DNA from: CAYYNP01 sp964472545
Lineage (GTDB): Bacteria; Planctomycetota; Planctomycetia; Pirellulales; Thermoguttaceae
Assembly: GCA_964472545.1 (NCBI GenBank)
Contig: CAYYNP010000242.1
Span: 1-15,240, forward strand
Length of the DNA stretch: 15,240 nucleotides
Direction: 5' to 3'
Under the pieces are notes generated by a model, which made no database searches, had not been told where the DNA came from, and saw only the letters and a program-made list of their open reading frames with translations. Position 1 is the first letter of the stretch; each line of letters opens with the position of its first letter. Positions 1-9,900 of the stretch are shown here, one piece after another. Both the position numbers and the translations under genes were made by a program.

Positions 1-43
1 CCCATTGCGATGAACCATTTTCCTCCGGGATTCGTCGAACAAG

Positions 44-76
44 TTGCATCCGCAAGGTATATGTATACTGTATAAT
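44..76 (+). promoter_or_regulatory. Possible promoter upstream of the module-1 gene
   Basis: A perfect TATAAT hexamer lies at 71-76 inside an unusually AT-rich stretch (58-79) of an otherwise GC-rich window. A TTGCAT resembling a -35 box lies at 44-49, but the 21-base gap to TATAAT is longer than the usual 16-19. The alternative TATACT at 64-69 would give a 14-base gap, which is too short. The -10 element is therefore convincing and the -35 is not. Transcription would start near base 83, leaving a leader of roughly 97 bases. No other promoter-like site is visible before the two plus-strand genes. Confidence 0.35.
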
Positions 77-85
77 TCCAACCCC

Positions 86-112
86 GCTGCGGTGCGGGTG
101 GCGGCACGCAGC
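86..112 (+). promoter_or_regulatory. Leader stem-loop in the 5' untranslated region
   Basis: Bases 86-95 (GCTGCGGTGC) pair with 104-112 (GCACGCAGC), forming nine GC-rich base pairs with one bulged G at 92 and an 8-base loop. It would sit almost at the 5' end of a transcript starting near 83. It lacks a following run of T, so it is not an intrinsic terminator. A 5' stabilising hairpin or a protein-binding leader are possible roles. No known riboswitch or leader family was recognised. Confidence 0.3.
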
Positions 113-166
113 AACCCCCCGACCGAGTGGGTTCGAGGCGACCGAGCAGCGCGATCCCCTTTTCTG

Positions 167-172
167 AAAGGA
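167..172 (+). promoter_or_regulatory. Ribosome binding site for the module-1 gene
   Basis: AAAGGA at 167-172 lies seven bases before the ATG at 180. It supports that start over the in-frame ATG at 210, which would remove the basic n-region of the signal peptide. Confidence 0.7.
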
Positions 173-179
173 CGGCGAG

Positions 180-3100
180 ATGAACGCTAGGTTTCGTCCG
201 GTTTTGGCCATGGCCCTGGCAGCAGTCGCGATGTCGTTGGCGATACGCACGACACGCGCTCAAGACGCGGCGGCCGAGGCACCCCCGGCTGCGGCAGACG
301 ACGCGAAGGCCGATGACTCGGTCGTCGAGCAGAGCATCTACATTCCCTACGAGAAACTTCGCGAAGTGTTCGAGAAACACGGTCGCGGCGTTTTTCTGCC
401 GTACGAGGAATTCGACAAACTCTGGAAGGCCGCCCGAGACAAAAAGGCCCCCGCCGATGAGCAACGCCCGCCGGTCGAGGCCCTGATCACCGAGATCGAG
501 AACGAGGCCACCGTCGAGGGCGACGTGGTCAAGGTTCACGCGGTGTTGAAGATCGACATTCTGGCCGAAGGCTGGCACGAGATCCCCTTGCGGCTGGCCA
601 ACGAGGCGATCATCGACGCGGCGATCGCTGGAGAGCCGGCACGCATCGTCGGCGGCGACGGCAAGGGCTATCGGCTGCTGGTCCACAAGCAAGGCAAACA
701 GCCCGAGCAGATCGAACTGACCTTGGATTACGCCAAAGCGATCGAGAAACAGCCGGGCCGCAACAGCGTGTCGCTCGAAGCGCCTCGGGCACCGGTCAGC
801 CGTTGGCGGGTGCGGATACCGCAGTCGGGCGTAAAGGTGCGAATCCATCCGATGATCGCAGCCTCGGAAGAACCGCCCGCGGAACCTGCCTCCGCCGATC
901 CGCCTGCCGATCCCGATGCGACCCCGCCGGAGCCGGCCGCCGCGCCGCCGGAGGAAACCGTGGTGCGGGCGTTTGTCGGCGCAGCGCCGACGGTGGCCAT
1001 CGAATGGACGCCCAAGGCCGAAGGCGCCACCGGATTGGCCGCGCTGGCCGCCGTTTCCGCGCAGCAACAGGTCTGGGTTCACGAGGGCGTTACGCGGACC
1101 GAAACGACGCTCGACTACGTCATCAGCCGGGCCGAGCTGACCGAACTGAGTATCGACGTGCCGGCCGATCAACAGGTGGTCGACGTCACCGATCCGAACG
1201 TCCGGCAGTGGCAACTCGAACCGGCCGATCCGGCCGTGACCACCCGGCGGATCAACGTCTCGCTGCACCAGCCGGCCAAAGAAACGCAGCAGGTCGTCGT
1301 GGAGTTGAAGAAGTTCACCGACGGCACCGCGGCCGACGTGCTACAGGTGCCGGTGGTCGAGGCCGTCGGCGTCCGCCGGCAGCAGGGCGTGGTGGTGGTG
1401 TGGCTCGACGAGGGCCGCCGGGCCGAAGCCGTCGAGACGGGCGATCTGATCCAACTCAGCCGGAGCGAACTGCCGGGGAAACTCCCGAGCACCGACTGGG
1501 AGTTCTGCTATCGCTACGCCCGGGTGCCGTTCGACTTGCAGCTTCGTGTAGAAGACGTCCGTCCGCAGATTACGGTCGATTCGCTCGTCGAGGCGTACTT
1601 GGAGCCGAAGAAGCTCTCGTTGGACGTGTTCGCGGCGTTTACCGTCGAACGGGCGGGCGTGTTCCAGTTGCGGTTCGACGTGCCGGCCGGATATCGGGTC
1701 CGCCAAGTCCACGGCCGGGCCGGTCAGGGAATCACCGCCGCCGAGATCGAACCCTATCGCACGCCCGACGCCCCCGAGCCGCAACTGATCGTCAACCTGC
1801 GCCAAAAGGCGCTGGGGCGCGTGGGGCTGTTGGTGCAATTGGAGCGGGACCTCGACGAACCCGATCTGCTCGAACCTACGGGCAACCGGGCCGAGATCGA
1901 CGTGGCGTTGCCGCGTGCGGTGGCTGCGCCCGAAGAGATCCTCGAAAACGACACCGGCCGGCTGGTCGTCTTCGCACCGGAGAACCTCGAAGTCAACCCG
2001 GATACCGACCCGGAAAAGACGGCCGGGCTGCGCGAGATCCCCGTGCGCGAAGCGCTGAGTTCCGCCGGGCCGTTGCGTGCGGAAAGGCCGTCGGACGTGC
2101 GGCCGGTGTTTGCCAGGGCGTACTCGCGCGAGCCGGTCAAGCTGGCCCTCGGTGTCAAGCATCGCAAGCCGCAGGTCAACATCCGCCAGCTTCTGGTCGC
2201 CCGAGTCGACCCCGGCACGGTCCGCTACGAGGCCACGTTCTTCTACAACGTGCTCTACAGCGGCGTGCCGTCGCTGCGGATCGACGTGCCGAAGACGGCC
2301 GAGGACGAGGGCACCGGCTGGCGCAACCTCACTCAGTCGATTCGCGACGAAGTGCTCGACACGACGTCCGATGCGGCGATCGACGACCCGCCGGAAGGCT
2401 ACGAAGCCTGGAGCTTCAGCGGCGAGACCGAGCTGATCGGCTCGGGCCGGATCGAAATGGTCTGGGAGCGGAAGATCCAAGGGCTCGACGTCGGCAGTTC
2501 CGTGCCGCTCGACGTGCCACGGTTGATTCCCGTCGGCGCCGACTTGAGCAACGGGCAGATCGTGCTGGTCAAGGCCGAAACAATCGACGTGGTCGAATCC
2601 GACGAGGCCGACAAGATCAAGGGCCTGCAGCCGATCGACCATCACGAGGAGTTGATGGCCGGGGCCCAGGTCGACAACGCGGCCCGGGCGTTCGAGTTCC
2701 ACGACGACGACTGGGCCCTGTCGATCGTGGCCACGATGTACGAACTCGCAGAGGTCAAGCGGACCAGCATCGATCGGGCCGTGTTGCGGTTGGTCGTTAC
2801 GCGGGCGGGCGAAGTCTCCGTGCAGGCACTCTACCGCATCCGCAGCGTCCGACCGCGCCTGGAAATCAAGCTGCCGCAGGACGCGAAACTCGACGCGGCG
2901 CCGGCGTGGATCGACGGCAAGTCGGTCACGTTGCAGATCGAGAAGTCGAGCCATTTCGTGCCGTTGGTCGACACTCGAGACGACACGCCGTTCCTCCTGG
3001 AGCTGCGCTACACCGTACCCGGCGACGGCCGCCTGTTGACATTGCCCGAGTTCGCCGAAGAGCCCGAGGCGCCGGCCGTGCAGAAGGTCTATCTGTGCGT

Positions 3101-3995
3101 CTATCTCCCGGAAGAGGAGGCGCTGTTGGGGACGGCCGGGCCGTGGACCGACGAGTTTCGTTGGATACCGCAGCCTGGCAGCCGCTGGTACGCTCCGTCG
3201 ACCTGGCGTTGGGTCGCAGCCGGGCGTGGCGGCGAACTGGGGTATTCCCTGCTCGACGACGCCGCGCTGATCGGCTGGGTCCACAAGGGTCTCAACGAGC
3301 CGGGCACCTTCGAGGCCGACGGGCAACTGTTCGTCTTCTCCACGCTGCATCCGGCGGCCGGAGACGAAGGGGCTCTACGCTTGAAGTTCCGTAGCCGTGC
3401 CGGAGTAAGCACGTTCGTGTTCATCGCGCTGGTGTTGATCGGCCTGGTGACGTTGCCGTGCGGCATGGCGCAGCGCGTAACAGCCGTTGGAGCGTTGCTT
3501 GCCGCGTTGGTTCTGTGCGGCGTGTTCGCACCAACGATGTCGTACCAGATTATCGACGTCGTGCTGGCCGCGGCGGTGTTTGTGGTGGTGGTGTTGTGGA
3601 CCGCGCAGGCCTTACTCCGCGCGCGGCGGTGCCCGGCCGAAGGGCCGTCGTCAACGCCGCCCCCGGCAGAGAGTTTCACCACGCCGAGCGAAAAGGGGCC
3701 GGATCTCGGAGCCTCCGGGCAACCGGCCGACGGGCCGACGCCCGCGCCCCCACCGGCCCCGAGCTTCACCACACCGAGTGAGAAGGGGCCCGATCTTGCA
3801 GCGGTGGAGTCGCCGCCCGCGCCGGCCGACGACGCCGACTCGGAACCCGAAGTTCTGCCCGACGAAAAGCCGGCCACCCCACCGCCGCTGAAGGAAGAAA
3901 CGCCAAAAGAAGAGACACCCAAAGAAGAGACACCGAGCGACGAATCGACCGAAGACGACCGACCCCGCGACGAAGGAGGTGAGAGCCATGGTTAA
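180..3995 (+). CDS. Large exported, membrane-anchored beta-rich protein of unknown function (module 1)
   Basis: Function is unknown; no catalytic motif was recognised. The 1271-residue product starts with a Sec signal peptide (basic Arg4/Arg6, hydrophobic 8-22, likely cleavage after Ala27 in TRA-Q). Residues 53-60 (IYIPYEKL) and 71-82 (starting VFLPYEEF) form a paired motif that recurs in the next gene. Residues about 100-225 and 261-1070 alternate hydrophobic and polar residues as in stacked beta domains, interrupted by a Pro/Ala/Glu linker at about 229-259. Pro328-x15-Trp344 and Leu898-Pro899 match the next gene at equal spacing. Three membrane helices follow (about 1077-1097, 1100-1120, 1124-1147), then RARR, so the tail from about 1148 should be cytoplasmic. 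The tail is Pro/Glu-rich and repetitive. The stop overlaps the start of the next gene, implying one operon. Family resemblance to large hypothetical exported proteins of planctomycetes is from general recollection, not a search. Confidence 0.93.
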   Translation: MNARFRPVLAMALAAVAMSLAIRTTRAQDAAAEAPPAAADDAKADDSVVEQSIYIPYEKLREVFEKHGRGVFLPYEEFDKLWKAARDKKAPADEQRPPVEALITEIENEATVEGDVVKVHAVLKIDILAEGWHEIPLRLANEAIIDAAIAGEPARIVGGDGKGYRLLVHKQGKQPEQIELTLDYAKAIEKQPGRNSVSLEAPRAPVSRWRVRIPQSGVKVRIHPMIAASEEPPAEPASADPPADPDATPPEPAAAPPEETVVRAFVGAAPTVAIEWTPKAEGATGLAALAAVSAQQQVWVHEGVTRTETTLDYVISRAELTELSIDVPADQQVVDVTDPNVRQWQLEPADPAVTTRRINVSLHQPAKETQQVVVELKKFTDGTAADVLQVPVVEAVGVRRQQGVVVVWLDEGRRAEAVETGDLIQLSRSELPGKLPSTDWEFCYRYARVPFDLQLRVEDVRPQITVDSLVEAYLEPKKLSLDVFAAFTVERAGVFQLRFDVPAGYRVRQVHGRAGQGITAAEIEPYRTPDAPEPQLIVNLRQKALGRVGLLVQLERDLDEPDLLEPTGNRAEIDVALPRAVAAPEEILENDTGRLVVFAPENLEVNPDTDPEKTAGLREIPVREALSSAGPLRAERPSDVRPVFARAYSREPVKLALGVKHRKPQVNIRQLLVARVDPGTVRYEATFFYNVLYSGVPSLRIDVPKTAEDEGTGWRNLTQSIRDEVLDTTSDAAIDDPPEGYEAWSFSGETELIGSGRIEMVWERKIQGLDVGSSVPLDVPRLIPVGADLSNGQIVLVKAETIDVVESDEADKIKGLQPIDHHEELMAGAQVDNAARAFEFHDDDWALSIVATMYELAEVKRTSIDRAVLRLVVTRAGEVSVQALYRIRSVRPRLEIKLPQDAKLDAAPAWIDGKSVTLQIEKSSHFVPLVDTRDDTPFLLELRYTVPGDGRLLTLPEFAEEPEAPAVQKVYLCVYLPEEEALLGTAGPWTDEFRWIPQPGSRWYAPSTWRWVAAGRGGELGYSLLDDAALIGWVHKGLNEPGTFEADGQLFVFSTLHPAAGDEGALRLKFRSRAGVSTFVFIALVLIGLVTLPCGMAQRVTAVGALLAALVLCGVFAPTMSYQIIDVVLAAAVFVVVVLWTAQALLRARRCPAEGPSSTPPPAESFTTPSEKGPDLGASGQPADGPTPAPPPAPSFTTPSEKGPDLAAVESPPAPADDADSEPEVLPDEKPATPPPLKEETPKEETPKEETPSDESTEDDRPRDEGGESHG
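3657..3797 (+). repeat. Two 51-base direct repeats coding PPPAxSFTTPSEKGPDL in the cytoplasmic tail
   Basis: Bases 3657-3707 and 3747-3797 encode the same 17-residue segment, PPPAxSFTTPSEKGPDL, with one residue changed (Glu or Pro at x). The period is 90 bases. Several synonymous differences are present (for example ACGCCGAGC against ACACCGAGT), so either the duplication is not recent or the peptide is under selection. The repeats lie after the last membrane helix and would face the cytoplasm. Confidence 0.85.
3891..3935 (+). repeat. Three tandem KEETP pentapeptide repeats
   Basis: Three consecutive 15-base units each encode Lys-Glu-Glu-Thr-Pro in the acidic C-terminal tail of the module-1 protein. 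The second and third units are nearly identical in DNA (AAAGAAGAGACACC). The first uses different codons. Such Pro/Glu/Thr tails are usually disordered. A spacer or binding tail is the simplest reading. Confidence 0.85.
3973..3979 (+). promoter_or_regulatory. Strong ribosome binding site that decides the second gene's start
   Basis: AAGGAGG at 3973-3979 is a near-perfect Shine-Dalgarno sequence, eight bases before the ATG at 3988. The upstream in-frame GTG at 3979 overlaps this motif and so is an unlikely start. The site lies inside the end of the preceding gene, whose TAA is at 3993-3995. This fits translational coupling. Confidence 0.85.
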
Positions 3996-6900
3996 GCCTT
4001 CGATCGCACTACTGTTGGCTGTCGCGGCGGTGCTGGCGCCGTCGGCGGCAGCCGGCGGCATCGTCATCCCGCCCCCTAAAAACGGGCCGTCGCAAGAACC
4101 GGCCGATCGCGACACCGCGGTCACCCGCGAGATCTTTGTTCCCTTCGAGGGCCTCGAGGCCCTGTTGAGGAATCAGCCTCGCCGCGTGCTGCTTTCGCGG
4201 GAACAGTTCGAGGAACTCATCGAAAAGGCGGAGAAGTCGCCGGACGTCGACGCCCCGCACGCCGCCGTGCTCGCGGCGGCCGACTACACGGCCACCATCC
4301 GCCGCCAGCGGGCACACTTCCAGGGCACGTTGACGCTGGAGGTGCTCAACGACGGCCTGCAAGTCATCGAGTTGGACCTGGCGCACCTGGGGCTGTTCGA
4401 TGCCAAGCTCGACGGCCGCGACGCAGCGATCTATCGCCGCAGCGACGGCCGGCTGTTGCTGCTGGCCGAGGGCGCGGGGCGCCATAGCCTCACGCTCGAG
4501 ATGATCGCGCCGGTCGAGACCACGGCCGCCCGGCAACTGCTGCGCTATCGCCTGCCGCATGCCCCGGCCACTCGTCTGCGGCTGACCGTCCCCGGCGACG
4601 TCGAGGTCAAAGACGGGGCCGATGTGATCCGCCGCGAGGTCGACCCGGAGGCGGCCGAAACCCGCTTCGAGTTGCTTGCCCGCCGCGGCGACACCACGCT
4701 GCAAATGACGCTTAACAGCCGGCTCCGCCGCAATCGTCAGGCGGTCGTCGCCAGCAGCGTGTTGATCGACGAAGTGACCGAAGGCTACGAACGTCTCCAC
4801 GCCAGGCTTTCGATGGACGTGTTGCACCAGGCGGTCGAGCAGTTTCGTTTCGCCGTGCCGGAGGGTTTCGAGGTCGACAAGGTCGACTCGCCGCAGTTGT
4901 CGCGCTGGGAAGTGACCGACGGGGCCGACGGCCGCGTGCTCGACGTGCGGCTGCGCAGCCCGGCCACGGAAACGGTCGTGCTGGACGTCTCGGCGGTCAG
5001 CGTCGACGCCCGGCTCGACGCCTGGACCTTCCCGCAGCTTCGGCCCATCGGCGATGAGATCGTCGGCGAGGCCTCCGTGTTGGGGTTGCTGTTAGACAAC
5101 CGCTTGCAGGCCGAGAGCGTCGTGGCCGAGGGCCGCTTGATTCGGCTCGATACGCCGAAGCTTCGTAGCGCGTTGCCGCCGAGCTTGCTGAGTCCCGAGC
5201 GTGGAGTGGCCGCCGTCCGCTCGATCGTCGCCTATTACGCCCCGCAGGGCGATTTCGCCGTGAAGGCCCGCTTCGTCCGCCCGCCGGCCGAAATGGCCGT
5301 CCGCGGCAACGTGCTGTTGATCGTCTCGCAAAAGGGCCACGAAGCACTCGGCGGACTGGCGCTGGTGCCGACGGTCGAGAAGCTGTTTGGCTTCGACCTT
5401 GCGATTCCGTCCGAGTGGCACGTTCGCGCCATCACCGGCAACGACGAACAGCCGCTGCAATTCGAACGCGACGACCCGGCCGACGGTCCCGCGATCGTCC
5501 ATGTCCGCGTGCCCGAGGGCATGCCGCCGGGCAAGGAGTATCAGGTCAATTTCGAGGCGACGTATACGCCCGAGGGCTGGTTCTCCGGCTGGGAAGGCGA
5601 CGACGCCGGCCGGCAGATTGAATTCCCCGTGTTCGACGTCGTCGGCGCGACCAGCCACGAAGGGGCGATCGCCGTGCAGGTCCGCGACGACATGCGCGTC
5701 ACGCCCGAGGATCTTCAGGGGCAACTCACGCCGCTGGGCGAACCGCAGAAGGCCGATTACGGCCTGGGCGAAATCGCCGCCAGTCTGGCCTATCACTACG
5801 GACAGCCCGGCTACGCGGCCAAGCTGCTGGTCGAGCGCATCCGCCCGCGGCTGACCGCCCGCAGCTTCTCGCTGCTGCGCGTCGAGCCCGATTCGCTCTC
5901 CGTGCGTTACGAGGTGATCTACTCGGTCGAGCGGGCGCGGGTCGGCCGGGTGGCGCTGTTGATGCCCAAAGACGCCACGCCGGAAAGCCTCGCCGTCCGC
6001 GGCCTCGGTGGCACGCGCGTCAAACACCAGCAAAGCCGCATTGAGGGGGACATGCGCCGCTGGACGGTCCAATTGGAACGCCCGCGGCTGGGCAAGATCC
6101 ACCTGGCGGTCGCCTTCAGCCGGCCGGCGGCGGTCCGCACGCTGACCGAAATGCCGCTGCCGCTGGTCACCGCGGCCGCCGACGGGCTCGACTATCAGTC
6201 GGGCGTGGTGGCCGTCGAAGGCAACGCCGATTTGGAGATTACGCCCAATCCCGAGACGGGCGTGCGGCTGTTGGACGTGGGCGAATTGGCCGACGCCTCC
6301 TTTCAGCCGGGCAAGCGGTTGCTGGGCGTTTGGGGATACGTGGGTGAACCGACCGACGCCACGTTGCCGATCGGCATCGCGCCGCGCGACACGCGCGCGG
6401 TTCCTACCGCCGTGGTCCAGCGGGCTGCGCTGAGCACACGGCTCTCGGTCGACGGCAACGCCCAGACGCAGGCCAGCTTCTTGCTGCGGACCAAGGCCTC
6501 GTATCTTACCGTGCAGCTTCCCGACGAGTCGCAGCTCTGGTCGGCCCACGTCGGCCAAACCGCGATCAAGCCGCAGCGGCAAGAGTCGAACCTGTTGATC
6601 GGGCTGCCGGGGGCCTCCGGCGACGTGCGGCTACTGCGGATCGTCTACACCACGCCGGTCGAGGGCCTGGGCCTCAGCGGCAACGTCCGGCTGCCGGCGC
6701 CGAAGCTCTTTCTCCGCGGCCCGTCCGGCGCCGAGCCGATCGAAGTGCCGCTGAACGACCTCGTTTGGCGCGTCTATCCGCCGGCCGGATATCAGATCAC
6801 CCGTTCCGACGGTACGGTCGTGCCCGACGGGCTGCGTCCGCCCGAGTTGGCGGCCGTGTCGGTGGCCAAGGGGCTGATTGCCTGTCCCGCGTGGCTGTCT

Positions 6901-9900
6901 GCCGATCTCGATTCCCTGATGCCGCACGCTCCGCCGTACGGGCTAACATCGAAGGCTACGGCCACCAAAACGGCGGCAACGGCGACCGCGGCCGTGACGA
7001 TGGTCGACACGTCGCGTTCTATGGAGCGGCATTATTCGGAGGACCTTGACATTTCTGCCCCCGACAGTTTCACTCTCGAGGATCGGCAACTCGGAGGGTT
7101 TGATGCGGAGCCGATACCACCAGCGCCCGATCCCGTTGCAGCGGTGGACATGACGGGGGGTACTCTCACCGTTCAACCGCCGATGGACCCGCCGATGGAT
7201 CCATTCGACACCCCACCGCCCGTCGATCCGCCGGCCCTGCCGCCGATGATTGAACTGCCGGACATCCCGGGTCTGCCGCCGGTTCCCGGTCGTGATGAGT
7301 ATGAAACCTATCGTGATACGCAGCCTGGCATCGTAACGGATCCCCTTACCCTGCGGCACTCCCTCGACGTGGATCACGACCGGTCGGCGTCGGTCGGCAT
7401 GGGCAGGAGGGGGGTCTTCGCCGATGAGGCCGGCGAGGTACAAGCGACCGCCAAACAACCGCGCCGCCGCGAACTGGCCGGTGTGCGCAGCCTCGACATC
7501 CGGTGGACCGACACCGGCGACGCGATCACGTTCCGCAGCCTGGGTGTGGCCCCGGCGCTGGACGTGCGGCTGGCGAACCGTCAACGGGTCGACGCGCTGG
7601 CCTGGGGGCTGGCGCTGATCGTGCTGCTGTGGGGGCTGGCGATTACCGGCCGGTCGGCGGCGAGCAAGGTGCGGCTGATCGGGGTCGTGGCCGTCTTGGC
7701 CACGGTGGCGCCGCTGTTGTACGCGAGCGACAACGCGGTCTACGTCTGCAACCCGTCGTTCTTCGTTGCCATGGCGTTGGTGCCCTATTACTTGGCTGCT
7801 GTGGTCTTGCGGCAGTTTGCCCGGCTGATCTGCCGCGGGTGCTGCCATGCCCGGACGAAGAAAGCCGCCGCCGCGGCCGGACTGCTGATCGCCGCGTTGA
7901 TTCCCACGGCCGACGTACTGGCCGTCGATCCGCCCAATCCCAAATCGGCCGCTGCCTTGAATTTGAATCCGTCCTCGCCGACGGCCGCCGGCGCGTTTCA
8001 GTACGTGCTCCAACTCGCCGACCCGCCCAAGCCGATCGACGTGCCCAAAGACGCCGTGATCCTGCCGTACGATCCGAAGTCGGCTACCGGCGTGGCCGAC
8101 GCCGACAAACTGCTGGTGCCCTACGACAAGTACGTCGAACTCTACAATCGGGCCTACCCGAACGCCAAGCTCGAAGAGCCCAAGCCGCCGGTCGACTACG
8201 CGCTGGCGGGGGCGGCGTACGAGGTGCTCTTGACCGGCGAGGACTACCTGCTGCTGACCGGCCGGCTCCAGATCGACGTCTTCGCCGACGGCTACGTGAC
8301 GATCCCGCTGGGCCTGGCCGGCGGCGCGTTGGCCCGGGCGGAACTCGACGGCAAGCCGGCCCGGCTGAAGGTGGCCCAAGTGGCCCCCAATACGAAACAG
8401 TCCAAGCCACAAGCCGCCGGTCCGTCGCCGGTGGTGCTCTACGTTTCCGGCAAGGGGCGGCATAGCCTGGACGTCGATGTGCGGCTGGCCTTGCGCCGCG
8501 AGGGGGGCTGGCGGGCGGCCGAAGGCGTGTTGCCCTCGGCACCGGCCGCCGCGCTCTCGATCACCGTGCCGCAGCCACAGACCGAATTGCAGCTCGGCCC
8601 GGTCGACGCCCGCCGCACGTTCCAGAGCGAGACGGCCGACGAGGAGATCGATACGGCCTTGGCCAACGGTGGCGCCGTGCAACTTCGCTGGCGCCCGAAG
8701 GTGGCCGCGGGCCAGATCGACCGCTCGCTGACGGCCCAGTCGTTCGGCGTGCTCGACGTGCAGGAAGACGGCCTGCGGCTGGTGTGGCAGGTGGAATTGA
8801 AGTTTCCCGGGGCCCAGCGCGGCGAGTTTCGCTTGGGCGTGCCGGCCGGCTATCTGGTCGAGAAGGTCGAGGGGCCCAACGTCCGCGGCTGGCAAGACCC
8901 CGATCCGGCCACCGGCGACACGCTCAACGTGACGCTGCTGAAAGCGGCCGAAGAACAGGAGACGCTCGTGGTGCATCTGTGGCGCCGCGGCAAAGTGGGG
9001 CAAGACGACGAAGTCGGCCAAGACGCCCTGGCTCAGTTCGACGTGCCGGCCGTCACCGTGCCCGAGGCCGCCATGCACGGCGGCCAGTTGACCGTCCGCC
9101 GCAGCCCGTTGTTGGACGTCCGCGTGCTCGAGCCGGGCAAGACGTCGCGGATCGACCTGACCGGCAAGGCGGCCGAACTGGCCGGCGGCGAAGACAGCGC
9201 GACCAGCGGGCTGGGTATCCGCGCCTACCAGGCGTATCGCTTCGGCTCACTGCCAATGGCGATGCGATTGGCGGCCACGCCGTCGCAAGCCCGCGTGTCG
9301 GCCGACGTGCAGACGATCGTCCGCATCCGCCCGCACTTGCAGAGCATCGAGACGGCCGTGGTGCTCGACGTGCAAGGTCCGCCGATCCATCGCAGCGAGA
9401 TCTTCCTGCCCGACGGGCTCGACGACCTCCGCGTGCTTTGCGCCCGGCCGTTGCAGTGGGCCGTGACCGACGTCGACGGCCGCCAACTGCTCACCGTCGA
9501 CCTGGCCACCGGACGGCCCGAAGGCGACGACACGCCGCTGGTGATCCACGGCACGCTCGGCCGCGCGGCCACGCCGGGGGATCTCCCGCTGCCGGTGTTC
9601 GAGGCTCGCAACGTTACGCAACAGACGGGCCAGTTCGCCGTACAGGCCGACGAGGCCTACGACGTAACGGCCGCCGAGTTGCGCAACTGCCGTATCGGGC
9701 CGCAGCGGGAACTCTACGGCTGGCTGCAAACGGCCCAACGCCAGGCCACCCGGCTGGCGCTGAAGACCGACGGGCCCGACTACGCCGGCACCGTGCGACT
9801 GACGCGGCGGCAGCCGACGGTCTCCTGCTTCACGATCAGCAACGTCAAAGTAACCGACCGGACCGTCGAGCAGACGATTGTGTTGAACTACAACATCGAG

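Noticed and set aside
1341..3350. Long minus-strand open frames opposite the big genes (also 5092-6582, 6943-9078 and 9247-10860)
   Set aside because: Their translations are His/Arg/Asp/Gln-rich with no signal peptide or motif, as expected for antisense frames of GC-rich coding DNA.
803..3394. Long open frame of 863 codons overlapping the module-1 gene in another frame
   Set aside because: It is Arg/Gly/Ala-rich, has no ribosome binding site or domain pattern, and lies wholly inside a convincing gene. It is a typical high-G+C shadow. The same holds for 8784-10961 on the plus strand.
3979..3987. GTG at 3979 as the start of the giant gene
   Set aside because: It overlaps the AAGGAGG motif that correctly serves the ATG at 3988, and starting there would add only three residues.
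7831..7848. CRGCCH (residues 1282-1287), resembling a haem c attachment motif
   Set aside because: It is not a standard CxxCH, it lies on the predicted cytoplasmic side, and no other cytochrome feature is present. Chance is more likely.
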